From the NCBI GenBank assembly GCA_965248775.1, contig OZ252150.1, positions 1,302,001 through 1,366,000 of the forward strand: a DNA stretch of 64,000 nucleotides, read 5' to 3'. This document shows positions 20,453-29,307 of this stretch, one piece after another; positions within the stretch are counted from its first letter, which is position 1, and the number at the start of each line of letters is the position of its first letter. The translations under genes and the position numbers were made by a program. This DNA is from JBHHUI01 sp965248775. GTDB taxonomy: Bacteria > Chloroflexota > Anaerolineae > Anaerolineales > JBHHUI01. The notes under the pieces were generated by a model. That model was given only the letters and a program-made list of their open reading frames with translations. It did no database searches and had not been told where the DNA came from.

Positions 20453-20668
20453 ATGTCCGAACGTGTCACCGGTACGGTGAAATGGTTCAATGGCGGGAAA
20501 GGCTATGGCTTTATCGCCCGTGAAGGCGGCGAAGACGTATTTGTCCATTTCACAGCAATCAAAGACGAAGGTCAATTTCGCACGCTCATGGAGGGGCAGC
20601 AAGTTGAATTCACCGTTGAGCAAGGCCCTAAGGGCCTACAAGCCAGCGAAGTCGTTGTAATTCAATAA
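20453..20668 (+). CDS. Cold-shock protein (CspA family)
   Basis: 71 residues, one CSD fold. RNP1 is KGYGFIAREGG, RNP2 is DVFVHFTAI, and the end is EQGPKGLQASEVVVI as in CspA/CspB. AAGAGGAGACAAGCACA precedes the ATG. A hairpin terminator follows. A second csp gene with closely similar sequence lies at 27972-28187. Confidence 0.95.
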   Translation: MSERVTGTVKWFNGGKGYGFIAREGGEDVFVHFTAIKDEGQFRTLMEGQQVEFTVEQGPKGLQASEVVVIQ

Positions 20669-20689
20669 ACTAGTTCTAACCGGGAATAT

Positions 20690-20722
20690 AAAGCCTCGCT
20701 CAAGCACGAGTGGGGCTTTTTT
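20690..20722 (+). terminator. Rho-independent terminator after csp
   Basis: AAAGCC pairs with GGCTTT around an inner GCTC/GAG stem, followed by a run of six T. It closes the rbp-csp unit. Confidence 0.8.
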
Positions 20723-20899
20723 GATCGCACACACTGTGACTGATATCTCTAATCCATGACTTCAGTTATTTGCAGTTAATTTAATGCTTACTGGGCTATA
20801 TTCAGCTAGCGAATTATGAGCCAGGTGCCAAAAGCGACGACCATTATGCCTGCTATACGTTGCAGGTCGAGCGCCCTCTGTAATGCCCCTAACAGCCCG

Positions 20900-21718
20900 G
20901 GTAGTGGTTACATGTTGACTGATGAGTCTGGAAAAAGTAAGTTGTTGGCCTGCCAAACAGAGGAGCGCCAAAATGATCCAGAGTGTCATCACGCATGAGT
21001 GTTCAAAGTGCAGGAGCCTCAACATTGTCAAGAATGGTACAGACTATAAAGGCGGTCAGAAGTTTCATTGTCTCGATTGCGCCGCTTATGGAATGTTGGA
21101 ACCGCAAAGCCGTTCTTATCCTGAGTTCATCAGAGAATTTGTCCTACGCACCTATCGAGAGCGAGCCAGTATGCGCGGCATTGAGCGCATCTTTGGCATC
21201 GCGCGGCAGACATTAGCACGCTGGATTCTGGAGAAGGCCGGCGCTATGCCGAACCTGGCTGACACTTTAGAAACCGTAAAAACGGATGATGTGCTGGAAT
21301 TGGATGAATTATGGTCATTTGTACGCACAAAAAACGATAAACGTTGGATATGGGTCGCGCTGTGTCGGCGCACGCGCCAAGTGGTGGCCTATTTTATTGG
21401 CGACCGCAGTGAAAAAAGTTGTCGCGCGTTATGGAAATCCATCCCAGCATCCTACAAAGCGTGTTGCTCCTTCAGCGACTTCTGGCACGCTTACCAGAAG
21501 GTTTTACCAAACGACACTCACCAAAGTGTCGGCAAAGAAAGCGGCCAGACATCTCACGTGGAACGCTGGAACAACACCTTGCGCCAGAGACTGGCTCGCT
21601 TCGTGCGCAAAACTCTTTCTTTCTCCAAGTCCGACGTTTACCATGAAGCTGTACTCAAGTTGTATCTCCATTACTACAATACAGCGTGGTCCCCATCAGT
21701 TACCATGTAACCACTACC
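20900..21718. mobile_element. IS1-family insertion sequence, 819 bp
   Basis: Imperfect 25-base inverted ends beginning GGTAGTGGTTACATG on both sides, an 8-base direct duplication ACAGCCCG (20892-20899 and 21719-21726), and a single IS1-type transposase gene. The length is close to the 770-850 bp normal for IS1. It has landed in a YdcZ-type transporter gene. Confidence 0.93.
20973..21710 (+). CDS. IS1-family transposase
   Basis: 245 residues from the ATG at 20973, chosen because AGGAGCG lies before it. The N-terminus has a zinc finger (CSKCRSLNIVKNG...FHCLDC) and a helix-turn-helix (MRGIERIFGIARQTLARWI). The catalytic domain has LELDELWSFVR with the first Asp, SDFWHAYQ with the second, and SHVERWNNTLRQRLARFVRKTLSFSKS with the Glu/His block of IS1 transposases. 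Here one frame encodes the whole protein, unlike IS1 itself. It looks intact and may be active. Confidence 0.92.
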   Translation: MIQSVITHECSKCRSLNIVKNGTDYKGGQKFHCLDCAAYGMLEPQSRSYPEFIREFVLRTYRERASMRGIERIFGIARQTLARWILEKAGAMPNLADTLETVKTDDVLELDELWSFVRTKNDKRWIWVALCRRTRQVVAYFIGDRSEKSCRALWKSIPASYKACCSFSDFWHAYQKVLPNDTHQSVGKESGQTSHVERWNNTLRQRLARFVRKTLSFSKSDVYHEAVLKLYLHYYNTAWSPSVTM

Positions 21719-22080
21719 ACAGCCCGAAATGATCGACAAAGGAGCTGAGTACAAATTGGGCCGCAATAAGTACAACCATGGTTTGGACGAGGCCTATGCG
21801 AGGCACTGCGTACCCGATGCTGCCGACGATGATGAGCCCAATCGCTCCAGTTGTAAAAGCGTACCACGGGACTGAGCTCAGGTTTTCAAAATTTCCGCCC
21901 CGGCGGAGCAACAATATCAAAATGATGAGCGTGCCGCCACTCCCATAGGTGATGAGAACGCTTTCGAAGGTGCCCAAGCTGCGATTCATTAGGCCCATAA
22001 ATTGCGCCTGGAGCGCGACAGCGATTCCGCCCGCGGCGGCAATCAAGATCACTGGTGCTATGTTGTTCAAATGATCTCCT

Positions 22081-22647
22081 TTACTCAGTTATTGATTTGA
22101 GTGGATTATTCTGTGGATGCCAATCATCTCTCAGAATAGCGTACAAAAGCGTATCCCACCAGCGCGCCTTGAAATACTCGTTCTCACGCAAACGGCCTTC
22201 CTGTCGTAAACCCAATTTTTCGAGGACCCGGCCAGATGCAGCATTTTCTGCGATACACCATGAAGAAACCCGGTGAACTTTGAGCTGAGTGAATCCAAAT
22301 GCGACCATGGCATTCGCCGCTTCGGTTGCGAGGCCTTGACCCCAATGGGCTGGAGCGATTTCAAAGCCAATGTCAGCTTCTTCCGCAGCATGTGAGCGCA
22401 TACGAATTCCGCAGTTGCCGATCAATTGGCTATCTTTTTTCAGTTCGACGACCAGTTGATATTTCGTCCGTGGAGATTCCTGCTGTTGTTCAATGAACAT
22501 TTCGACAAAATGTTCTACATCACGTTTGTTGCGCTCCGCCCAAGCGTAGTATTGCAAATAGCGCGGATCGTTCTGATACTCGTATACAGTCGACCAGTCA
22601 GCTCTCTTGAATTCGCGCAGAAGAAGTCGTTCAGTTTCTATCTTCAT
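22081..22647 (-). CDS. GNAT acetyltransferase, RimJ/RimL type
   Basis: 188 residues. Begins IETERLLLREFKRADWSTVYEYQND, the standard start of RimJ/RimL-like N-acetyltransferases. The acetyl-CoA loop is HWGQGLATEAANAMVAFGF (about residues 101-119), followed by AENAASGRVLEKLGLRQEGRLRENEY. It probably acetylates a protein N-terminus or a small amine. It lies 10 bases upstream of the YdcZ-type gene and in the same direction, so the two likely formed an operon before the IS1 insertion. Confidence 0.88.
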   Translation of the reverse strand: MKIETERLLLREFKRADWSTVYEYQNDPRYLQYYAWAERNKRDVEHFVEMFIEQQQESPRTKYQLVVELKKDSQLIGNCGIRMRSHAAEEADIGFEIAPAHWGQGLATEAANAMVAFGFTQLKVHRVSSWCIAENAASGRVLEKLGLRQEGRLRENEYFKARWWDTLLYAILRDDWHPQNNPLKSITE

Positions 22648-22729
22648 TTAGAAGGATAAACCCAATAGCTATAGATATTTATTACGTTCACCGCTACAAT
22701 TTACAAAATTATCATTCGGAGGACAAGGG

Positions 22730-23617
22730 ATGTCTGAACGAGCACAGCTTGATGGCATGCTAGATATGCTGGAAAAATTGTGGGAGCACACGGATGCTCT
22801 CTATAATGGGATGTCCGAGGAAGATTGGAATCGCCCTCATGGAAATCATTGGATAATCGCTGACTTACCGTTTCATCTTAGTTATTTTGATAGAGAAACA
22901 ACTGCCCTTCCAATTAAATATGGGAGAAATTATCCAAATCCTGATGGCGAAATTAAGAAAACTATCAGAGAAGTTAACACTTGGAATGACCAGAAATTTA
23001 GAAATCGCGATCCAGGGTTGACCCATATTGATTTTCGTAATATGGCCGAACAAGCTCGCCAAGAAATCCGGGACGTGACTGCAGGTTTAACTGACGCAAA
23101 TCTGGAAGATCCTATTTTCTTCAAGATTTTTTACTTTGGTTGGAGTACCGTGGCTGTTTCCCTTTCTGGTTGCATTCAACACAGTTGGAATCATCTCATT
23201 GAATTGGCATTGCATCTCGAAAAGGAAGAACCGGCAATAAGTTCGGAGATTTCACATTTTGGCTTGATGATGTACATGAATTTCAATCCGGCAATCGCCT
23301 ATCATGCGCTGAAAAACAACACGCAGCATCTATCCACAAATATCACTGTCGAAGGAGTAGGCGGCAGTACCTGGAACATAACGGCAATTGAAGAAGGTGG
23401 CTTTACTCTCGAAGAGAACTTGGATTCTAAGGTCGATTTGCACATCACGTTCAAAAGCTTGACTGCCTTTATAAAGAATCAGAATTCAATTGCCTTAATT
23501 CCTTCCCTAATTGATTCAGGAGAGGCTACTGTGAATAGTCCTGCGGCCTTCGATACGTACTCAGAATTTTTTCAATATCCACCGCTAGACGTATTAATCG
23601 AACTCCCACCACGCTAA
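22730..23617 (+). CDS. DinB-like domain fused to an SCP2-like domain
   Basis: 295 residues. Residues 1 to about 170 form a DinB/maleylpyruvate-isomerase-like four-helix bundle (MLEKLWEHTDALYNGMSEEDWNRP, DLPFHLSYFDRET with one metal His, CIQHSWNHLIELALHLEK with two more). From about residue 185 the protein turns into a sterol-carrier-like fold (NPAIAYHALKNNTQHLSTNITVEG, DLHITFKSLTAFIKNQ). CGGAGGACAAGG precedes the ATG. Domain pairs of this kind occur in actinobacterial mycothiol-dependent isomerases; the substrate here is unknown. Confidence 0.65.
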   Translation: MSERAQLDGMLDMLEKLWEHTDALYNGMSEEDWNRPHGNHWIIADLPFHLSYFDRETTALPIKYGRNYPNPDGEIKKTIREVNTWNDQKFRNRDPGLTHIDFRNMAEQARQEIRDVTAGLTDANLEDPIFFKIFYFGWSTVAVSLSGCIQHSWNHLIELALHLEKEEPAISSEISHFGLMMYMNFNPAIAYHALKNNTQHLSTNITVEGVGGSTWNITAIEEGGFTLEENLDSKVDLHITFKSLTAFIKNQNSIALIPSLIDSGEATVNSPAAFDTYSEFFQYPPLDVLIELPPR

Positions 23618-23871
23618 GCATAGATGACTAATCCGATACGCAATAGCCTCAGTTCCAATAACAGCCCGATCAGTGTTCAGAAGATTCCATCCAATACGCG
23701 CACTAGCAACGCGGGTATCTATAGTGGAGGACCACCTGGCCATGACAGCGGACTTCATCTGTCCCATAAATCAGTAAAGGCCTGCGCACCGAAGACTTCC
23801 ATGTGCGCTTGAAAGCGTTCACCCTCGCAGCCTTCTACCTCTCGGGGCGCCGAAAATCATAGTCCCTAAAC
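23618..23871. other. 254-base stretch without a supported gene
   Basis: A 62-codon frame beginning at 23624 has no recognisable motif and unlikely composition. Reverse-strand frames show short coding-like runs broken by stops, perhaps remains of a gene. The following GMC gene ends at 23872. Confidence 0.5.
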
Positions 23872-25437
23872 TCAGGCAGAAGTTCCGATCAAGTCAGCGG
23901 CTTTTTCACCAATCATAATAGCGCCTGCATTTGTGTTCCCATTGGGGATTGTTGGCATAATAGAGGCATCGGCTACTCGCAATCCTTGGATGCCGTATAC
24001 CCTCAATTGAAGATCAACGACAGCCTGATCATCGGTGCCCATTTTACAGGTGCCAACAGGATGGAAGACCGTTGTTGCGTTGTTACGGATGTAGTCGCGA
24101 ATTTCTGATTGAGATTGGACACCTTGCCCCGGCAGGATTTCGTCTCCAATGAAAGGGGCAAAAGCAGCCGTTGCAGCAAGTTCTCTGGCAATGTTGATGC
24201 CCGTTTCGAGAACATTTATTTCCTGCTCATCTGATAAATAGTTTGGCTGAATCAGAGGAGCTTCCATGGGATCAATTGAACGCAACGAGATTTGGCCGCG
24301 ACTTGTCGGCAGTAGCAATGCCGGCCAGAAAGTAAATCCATGTCCTTCAGGCCGGGTTACACCAAAGCCAACCGACCATCCCGGTGCAAAGTGAAATTGC
24401 AAGTTTGGGATCGATTGCTCCGGTGTTGTCCTCAGGAATCCACCGGCCTCGCCACCGTTCGATGACCAAGGGCCTTTACGGAAGTGGCGATATTCGATTT
24501 CAGCGGCTGCATAAGATGCGTTCAGACTGATAGGTTCCAAGCATTCATAAGCAACGGGAACGTCGAGGTGATCCTGTAAAATTTTTCCTACGCCCGGTAG
24601 ATCATTTTGCACCGGAATGCCGAGAGCGTGTAATTGTTTGGGGTGGCCGACTCCTGATAGGAGTAGTAATTGTGGGCTGTTGATCGCTCCCCCGCATAAA
24701 ATGATCTCCTGCTCCGCATACGATATCTTCTTATTGCCGTCGTTAATGTACTCAATACCACTGGCCTTATTTCCATCAAAGAGTATCCGCGTTGCGTGCG
24801 AATAAGTCTCCACTACAAGATTTGGACGCGTGAGGGCAGGGCGCAAGAACGCGCTGGCTGTACTAGACCGCTCGCCATCCCGCATTGTGAGTTGGAAAAA
24901 GCCTATGCCTTCCTGATGTGAGCCGTTAAAATCATTATTCAGGGGGAGACCAATCTCATTCGCCGCATCGAGAAAGGCACAGGAGAGCGGGTTTGCATCA
25001 CGTGGGTCGGCAATATTGAGCGATCCATTGACACCGTGGAAATCATTCTCGCCCCGTTCCTGACTCTGTGATTTTTTGAAGATCGGGAGCAAATCGTCAT
25101 ATCCCCAAACGGTGTTACCAGCCGCTTCCCATTGATCATAAACTTTACGATGGCCGCGAATATAGACCATCGCGTTAATCGAACTGCTGCCGCCAAGAAC
25201 TTTCCCGCGCGGCCAGAATATCCGGCGTTGGTTTAAATGCGTTTGGGGTTCCGTCATGAAAGCCCAGTCAACTTCACTTTGTAGAAGTTTGGGTACTGCG
25301 AACGGAATTTTAATTTCGGGTTTCGTATCTGGCCCGCCGGCTTCGAGCAGAAGGACTTTAGAATTGGGATCTGCCGTCAGACGATTGGCAAGGACACAGC
25401 CAGCAGATCCGGCGCCTACGACAATATAGTCATACAT
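23872..25437 (-). CDS. GMC-family FAD oxidoreductase (choline dehydrogenase-like)
   Basis: 521 residues. FAD-binding DYIVVGAGSAGCVLANRL at the start, LLLEAGG, then the GMC signature WPRGKVLGGSSSINAMVYIRG (about residues 76-96) and GAINSPQLLLLSGVG (second GMC signature, about 258). The C-terminal catalytic His lies in TTVFHPVGTCKMG, and the end VADASIMPTIPNGNTNAGAIMIGEKAADLI is typical. The enzyme oxidises an alcohol to aldehyde with FAD. Choline would fit the demethylation genes at 6 kb but the substrate is not decided by sequence. Confidence 0.92.
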   Translation of the reverse strand: MYDYIVVGAGSAGCVLANRLTADPNSKVLLLEAGGPDTKPEIKIPFAVPKLLQSEVDWAFMTEPQTHLNQRRIFWPRGKVLGGSSSINAMVYIRGHRKVYDQWEAAGNTVWGYDDLLPIFKKSQSQERGENDFHGVNGSLNIADPRDANPLSCAFLDAANEIGLPLNNDFNGSHQEGIGFFQLTMRDGERSSTASAFLRPALTRPNLVVETYSHATRILFDGNKASGIEYINDGNKKISYAEQEIILCGGAINSPQLLLLSGVGHPKQLHALGIPVQNDLPGVGKILQDHLDVPVAYECLEPISLNASYAAAEIEYRHFRKGPWSSNGGEAGGFLRTTPEQSIPNLQFHFAPGWSVGFGVTRPEGHGFTFWPALLLPTSRGQISLRSIDPMEAPLIQPNYLSDEQEINVLETGINIARELAATAAFAPFIGDEILPGQGVQSQSEIRDYIRNNATTVFHPVGTCKMGTDDQAVVDLQLRVYGIQGLRVADASIMPTIPNGNTNAGAIMIGEKAADLIGTSA

Positions 25438-25490
25438 CGATGATCACCTGTAAATTGGATCAATTAGGGACCTGAGGTGAGTGGATATCT

Positions 25491-26534
25491 TTATGTACTC
25501 CGAATGGAGTCGCTCGTACGTGAGATTAACTTCCTTGTCAGTTTGGCGACACGAATGCCCATCCAGATTAATCCGGCAATGGCGAAAACGACGAGATATT
25601 CAGTGAGTGGGATTCGCAGAACTTCGTCGATCTTATTCCAGCCCCGAGAGGAATAAACTATTAGAGTGCCGCTAGAAAATATAAACCAGATTATCCATCT
25701 CTGCCAGCGTTTCAAACCCAACCCATACATCTGGGTGACAACGAATATGGCTGCGAAGCCAAAGAAAAACATCGGCCATAAGCCATCTCGGTTCATCACG
25801 GCGACCATCGTTCCATGAGCCAGTACAGTGATTTCTTGAACCAATGTCCACCACTTGTTCAGATGGATGCGTGTAAAAAACAGGCTGCCTTGGAGCATTA
25901 GCAGGAACATGTAGGCAAAGCCGATCAGGTGGCCGCTCGTAAATTCCATAGGGTGAAACCAGAATGTGTAAATAATGGCCCAAGAAAAATAGTAGCCGTG
26001 ATATTTCCGTAATACTCGAGCACTTTCTTTCAAAAAGGGTGCTTTCTTCCCTAGGACCAGTCCACGACGCTGGTTTTCAATTAGGAGGATACTGACGAGT
26101 AGCAGGATAACTGACCATTGAGAACTCGCTTCCGGGACATCTTGTGCGAGGCCGTCATACCAGATATGTGTTTGGATGAGGTGGAGGCTAATGAAAATTG
26201 CATTGGCACCGAGTGCGATGCGATTGACGCTGTGCAGATTTTCGGAATAGCGCAAGCCCTGGGATTGGGCACGATAAATCAGCCACCAGATTGTTATCTG
26301 GTGTAAGGCATAGCCACCCCAAGCTGTAGCGTGGGTCCAGAAGTTTGGTTCTCGCAACTGCCAGGCATACCAAAAGCCCGGTCGGTCTGGGAGTAAATCA
26401 ATTGGGTACAGAAATTCTCGTCCAAGAAACCAAATTAGTGTAGTGAAAACGAGACTAAAAAGCACGCCACCCCACATTGCATGGACAGCTTTAACGTGTT
26501 TTATTTCCAAATTCAATGCTGGCATTCCTCTCAA
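25491..26534 (-). CDS. Polytopic membrane protein of unknown function
   Basis: 347 residues with about eight to ten hydrophobic segments, for example MWGGVLFSLVFTTLIWFLG, WSVILLLVSILLIEN, FAYMFLLMLQGSLFF, MFFFGFAAIFVVTQMYG and YLVVFAIAGLIWMGIRVAKL. Several His and Trp residues lie at membrane edges (HLIQTHIWYDG, FWFHPMEFTSGH), which might bind a metal or cofactor. I do not recognise the family. It is in the same direction as the GMC oxidoreductase, 53 bases upstream of it, so they may be co-transcribed. Confidence 0.75.
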   Translation of the reverse strand: MRGMPALNLEIKHVKAVHAMWGGVLFSLVFTTLIWFLGREFLYPIDLLPDRPGFWYAWQLREPNFWTHATAWGGYALHQITIWWLIYRAQSQGLRYSENLHSVNRIALGANAIFISLHLIQTHIWYDGLAQDVPEASSQWSVILLLVSILLIENQRRGLVLGKKAPFLKESARVLRKYHGYYFSWAIIYTFWFHPMEFTSGHLIGFAYMFLLMLQGSLFFTRIHLNKWWTLVQEITVLAHGTMVAVMNRDGLWPMFFFGFAAIFVVTQMYGLGLKRWQRWIIWFIFSSGTLIVYSSRGWNKIDEVLRIPLTEYLVVFAIAGLIWMGIRVAKLTRKLISRTSDSIRST

Positions 26535-26559
26535 ATGGGAGATCGGGTGTATAAAAGGG

Positions 26560-27326
26560 TCATACCTTTACAAATGTGCCGCTTCGTAGCTCGGAAATTG
26601 CTTGCGGGATTTCTTCCACTGTATTCATCACAAACGGGCCCTAGGGCACAATCGGTTCTCCGAAAGGTGCCCCTGATACAAGCAGGAAACGTACACCGCT
26701 CTGGCTATGGACTTTGAGTTAAGCCCCGTCAGAAAAAGCAACCAATCTAACAGCTTCAATACGATGATTGTCAGAGCCAAACAAACATTCGCCTTCGAAT
26801 ATGTATGCGAAGGTAGTATGGCCTAGGAGTCCCAAATATTGCCTGCAATGGTGCGAATTGTAACGCCATCTCTGCTCAGCTCTGGGATAGTTTCTGTAGT
26901 AACTTCCTGTTAACGCGGCGTTGTCGTCTTCTCTGCGGCTGGTAGATTTACCCATAATTGGAATCCGCTTACAGCACCTTCAGGATCTCGCCGTGGCATT
27001 TCTTCATGCATGATGCCGCGACCACTCGTCATCCACTGGACGTCGCCGTGGTTGATCAGCCCTGCGTTGCCAAGGCTGTCACGATGGTGGGTTGACCCTT
27101 GAAGCATAGAGGTTACGGTTTCTATACCGCGATGGGGGTGCATCGGGAATCCATTGATCGGACCTTCGAGTGGATCGTTGAAGCTAAAATGGTCTAACAA
27201 TAAAAACAGGTCGAACTGATTTGTCACCTGTGGAGAGATCGAGCGGCGCTGTCTAACTCCGTCACCTTCAATGACGACCTCGGGTTCAACAATCTGGCTG
27301 ACTCCTCGCAATAATCCGCCTTCCAT
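26560..27326 (-). pseudogene. Pirin family protein, multiply disrupted
   Basis: The first 138 codons encode a good pirin N-half (FDLFLLLDHFSFNDP, GFPMHPHRGIETVTSML with the metal His pair, HGDVQWMTSGRGIMHEEMP, GFQLWVNLPAAEKTTTPR). Then TAA stands where relatives have Tyr in PRYQEV. After NIWDS a segment is lost and the frame changes; HTTFAYIFEGECLFGSD follows. TAA after FSDGA and TAG in EPIV-P-GPFVMNT add two more stops before the natural end at 26560. With three stop codons, a frameshift and a deletion this is a genuine decayed gene, not a sequence error. Pirins are cupin proteins with quercetinase-like or regulatory roles. Confidence 0.9.
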
Positions 27327-27431
27327 TGTTTAGGATTTTTCCTTCACTTTGATGAATTGCACTGTGTGGATGAAGATTCTACCCGAAAAGCTTCTGCAGC
27401 AGGATTGGTACAGTTTGACTAAGTCATATCA

Positions 27432-27761
27432 TCAGGCTCGAGGTCCCCACAGGATGATGGTTACACCAACCAGACAGACCCCCATGCCGAGCAAGTCCCA
27501 GCGATCCGGAGACTGACCGTCGATCAGCCAACCCCATGCCAGAGCAAGGAAGATAAAGATCCCGCCATAGGCAGCAAAAGCACGTCCAAAAGCAAACGAT
27601 TGGAAGGTCTGAATGATGCCATAAGAGCCCAGAGCGGTAAGGCCAAGCAATCCCCAGAAGGGCGGCTTTCCAAGCCGCAACCATTGCCAGATCAGATAGG
27701 CCCCCCCAATTTCACTTATTCCTGCAAGCAGGAATAGCCCGACAGTTTTGAAAATAATCAT
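27432..27761 (-). CDS. ynfA: YnfA/UPF0060 family membrane protein
   Basis: 109 residues, the usual length, with four membrane helices. The signature is clear: LAGISEIGGAYLIWQWLR near the start, then YGIIQTFQSFAFGRAFAAYGGIFI and GWLIDGQSPDRWDLLGMGVCLVGVTIILWGPR. It is a small inner-membrane protein related to drug/metabolite transporters; its cargo is not established. It stands alone on the minus strand, diverging from the csp gene. Confidence 0.93.
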   Translation of the reverse strand: MIIFKTVGLFLLAGISEIGGAYLIWQWLRLGKPPFWGLLGLTALGSYGIIQTFQSFAFGRAFAAYGGIFIFLALAWGWLIDGQSPDRWDLLGMGVCLVGVTIILWGPRA

Positions 27762-27971
27762 CTGATCGCCCCATATGCTGTGAGATTACACGCGAAGGGT
27801 CTTGACGCTAAATATTGTGTAGGCTATGCTGCGCTTTAGGATACCAGTAAGTTCACGTTGGAAGCAGAGAAGATTGCGGCTCAGGGCCCAATCCCGAGCC
27901 GCTTTATTTTGAACGCTCCGATAGAACGAAACGGGTGTCTAACACCCTATTTGCCAAAAGGAGGCAAAACA

Positions 27972-28187
27972 ATGTCGGAGGAGCGTGTCAGAGGTACGGT
28001 TAAATGGTTCAACGGTGGCAAAGGTTTCGGCTTCATCGGTCGGGAGGATGGAGATGATGTCTTCGTTCATTACACAGCGATTGATGGTGATGGCTTCCGC
28101 AACCTAGAGGAGGGCCAGCAAGTTGAGTTTTCCGTAGAACAAGGTCCGAAAGGCCTGCAGGCAAGTCGTGTCGTAGTTGTGGGCTGA
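27972..28187 (+). CDS. Cold-shock protein (CspA family), second copy
   Basis: 71 residues from the ATG at 27972, preceded by AAAAGGAGGCAAAACA. RNP1 is KGFGFIGREDG and RNP2 is DVFVHYTAI; the end is EQGPKGLQASRVVVVG. It closely resembles the csp at 20453-20668. The frame stays open upstream for about 38 codons, but no Csp-like residues are there, so the upstream part is leader. Csp mRNA leaders are often long and structured; about 190 bases separate it from the divergent ynfA-type gene. Confidence 0.95.
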   Translation: MSEERVRGTVKWFNGGKGFGFIGREDGDDVFVHYTAIDGDGFRNLEEGQQVEFSVEQGPKGLQASRVVVVG

Positions 28188-28207
28188 CCGCATCTTTTTG
28201 CAATCAC

Positions 28208-28240
28208 AAGCTCTGATCCGAAAGTGTCAGGGCTTTTTTG
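28208..28240 (+). terminator. Rho-independent terminator after second csp
   Basis: AAGCTCTGA pairs with TCAGGGCTT (nine pairs with one G-T), loop of ten bases, followed by a T run. Confidence 0.8.
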
Positions 28241-28303
28241 ATTCTATAGAACATTAGTGGGTAGCTTTTTGGAAACCACTACGGCTATTGAAAGGCTGCC
28301 GAA

Positions 28304-28684
28304 TTATTCAAAGAGTTCAGGGTGGGGTACAGGGTGGAGAAAAATGAATGCCGGCTCTTTTACACCTTGGGTAAAACATTCGTAGCCTGACTCGTACAAC
28401 CAGGTTTCCTCCTTTTGAGAGCTTGTGAGGAGTGCTAGTGAACAGCCTCCTGCCCCGGTGACAATATTTCGCAGAACAGTGAGAGCAGCATCAGACTGGG
28501 CAATGGCTTTGAACTCTACGAGTATGCCGTTGGCAAATGTAGTATAGAGATTCATCAGTTCCTGCTGCTCGGCGAGGTCCCATACTTCTGCAGCAGGGAT
28601 TTTCTTTTCTGATGGATATTCCCAATCGATCACATACACCCGGAGTTTTAACGAGGCCAAGTTGAAAGAAGATGATTTTTTCAA
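28304..28684 (-). CDS. Hypothetical protein, 126 residues
   Basis: A soluble protein without signal peptide. Visible features are a mixed alpha/beta pattern, a Gly-rich turn IVTGAGGCSLALL (about residues 75-87) and an acidic/aromatic tail ESGYECFTQGVKEPAFIFLHPVPHPELFE. I do not recognise the family. It converges with the csp gene beyond its terminator. Codon use looks ordinary, so a real gene is likely. Confidence 0.5.
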   Translation of the reverse strand: MKKSSSFNLASLKLRVYVIDWEYPSEKKIPAAEVWDLAEQQELMNLYTTFANGILVEFKAIAQSDAALTVLRNIVTGAGGCSLALLTSSQKEETWLYESGYECFTQGVKEPAFIFLHPVPHPELFE

Positions 28685-28867
28685 TGTGTGCCTTCCAATT
28701 TGTCAGATTGGAGAGTATTTATGTCCTTTAGTGAAATCAGGCTCGTGGTCTGTTGGGGAGTATGCGGAATACTAGAAAGTGAGTGACGAAGAGCAAAGGT
28801 ACAAATAGAACTGGAAGCAAATAGACTCCCATTCGGTAATGTCAGTTGCCAAGAGAACGCCCGGTTG

Positions 28868-29200
28868 TTACTTTGGCCACTCAGCGCCGTCGTAATAACG
28901 CGTACCTCGATGGCCTTTTCGGGGTACCGGTTTTGCTAGCTGCTCTCCCGGGCACGTCACTGTGATCAATGTACGCGGACGACCGGACTTCGGATTTACA
29001 GCTCCACCGGTCAGAGCGGTAATTTGCAAGCGGCCAACCATTTGGTCGTTGAAGATTGTATAAACGTAGTTTCCAACCTCTAACCTGCTAGGTTTGCCGG
29101 CCATATGGAATTCGAAATCTGACCGGGAGCCATCATAAAGCGAATCCACATGTGTTTGTCCATCTTTCGCTGGGATCGTCTTCGTTATACCAAAGCTCAT
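28868..29200 (-). CDS. Hypothetical protein, 110 residues
   Basis: A small basic, beta-rich protein (FEFHMAGKPSRLEVGNYVYTIFNDQMVGRLQITALTGGAVNPKSGRPRTLITVTCPGE) with tail RKGHRGTRYYDGAEWPK. The pattern YVYTIFNDQMVGRLQI suggests a small beta-barrel, like nucleic-acid or ligand-binding folds, but I cannot assign it. GAAAGGATATTAG precedes the ATG. The 183 bases between it and the previous gene hold nothing I can name. Confidence 0.55.
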   Translation of the reverse strand: MSFGITKTIPAKDGQTHVDSLYDGSRSDFEFHMAGKPSRLEVGNYVYTIFNDQMVGRLQITALTGGAVNPKSGRPRTLITVTCPGEQLAKPVPRKGHRGTRYYDGAEWPK

Positions 29201-29307
29201 CTAATATCCTTTCCTGAATCATATTGATATCTATCGACTATTGGAATGTGCTTCGCAGCGAATCTGCTTACCGATAATGGTAAACTCGCTCGCGCCAAAT
29301 CCAACTA

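Larger units (their letters stand above)
20806..22070 (-). pseudogene. YdcZ (DUF606) family DMT transporter split by IS1
   Basis: The N-terminal part (22070-21727) starts at a TTG preceded by AGGAGATCAT and encodes hydrophobic helices (IAPVILIAAAGGIAVALQAQ, NRSLGTFESVLITYGSGG, GIIVGSIGYAVPRIG-like third helix). The C-terminal part (20899-20806) encodes LGALQRALDLQRIAGIMVV and ends WLIIR. The IS1-type element at 20900-21718 with its 8-base duplication ACAGCCCG lies between. Removing both joins VDHFGLLGALQRALDLQ in frame, giving 146 codons, the usual length for this four-helix family. The disrupted product ends early at about 21714. Confidence 0.85.

Noticed and set aside
23624..23812. 62-codon plus-strand frame after the DinB/SCP2 gene
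   Set aside because: No ribosome binding site, no motif, Ser/Asn-rich composition; not supported as a gene.
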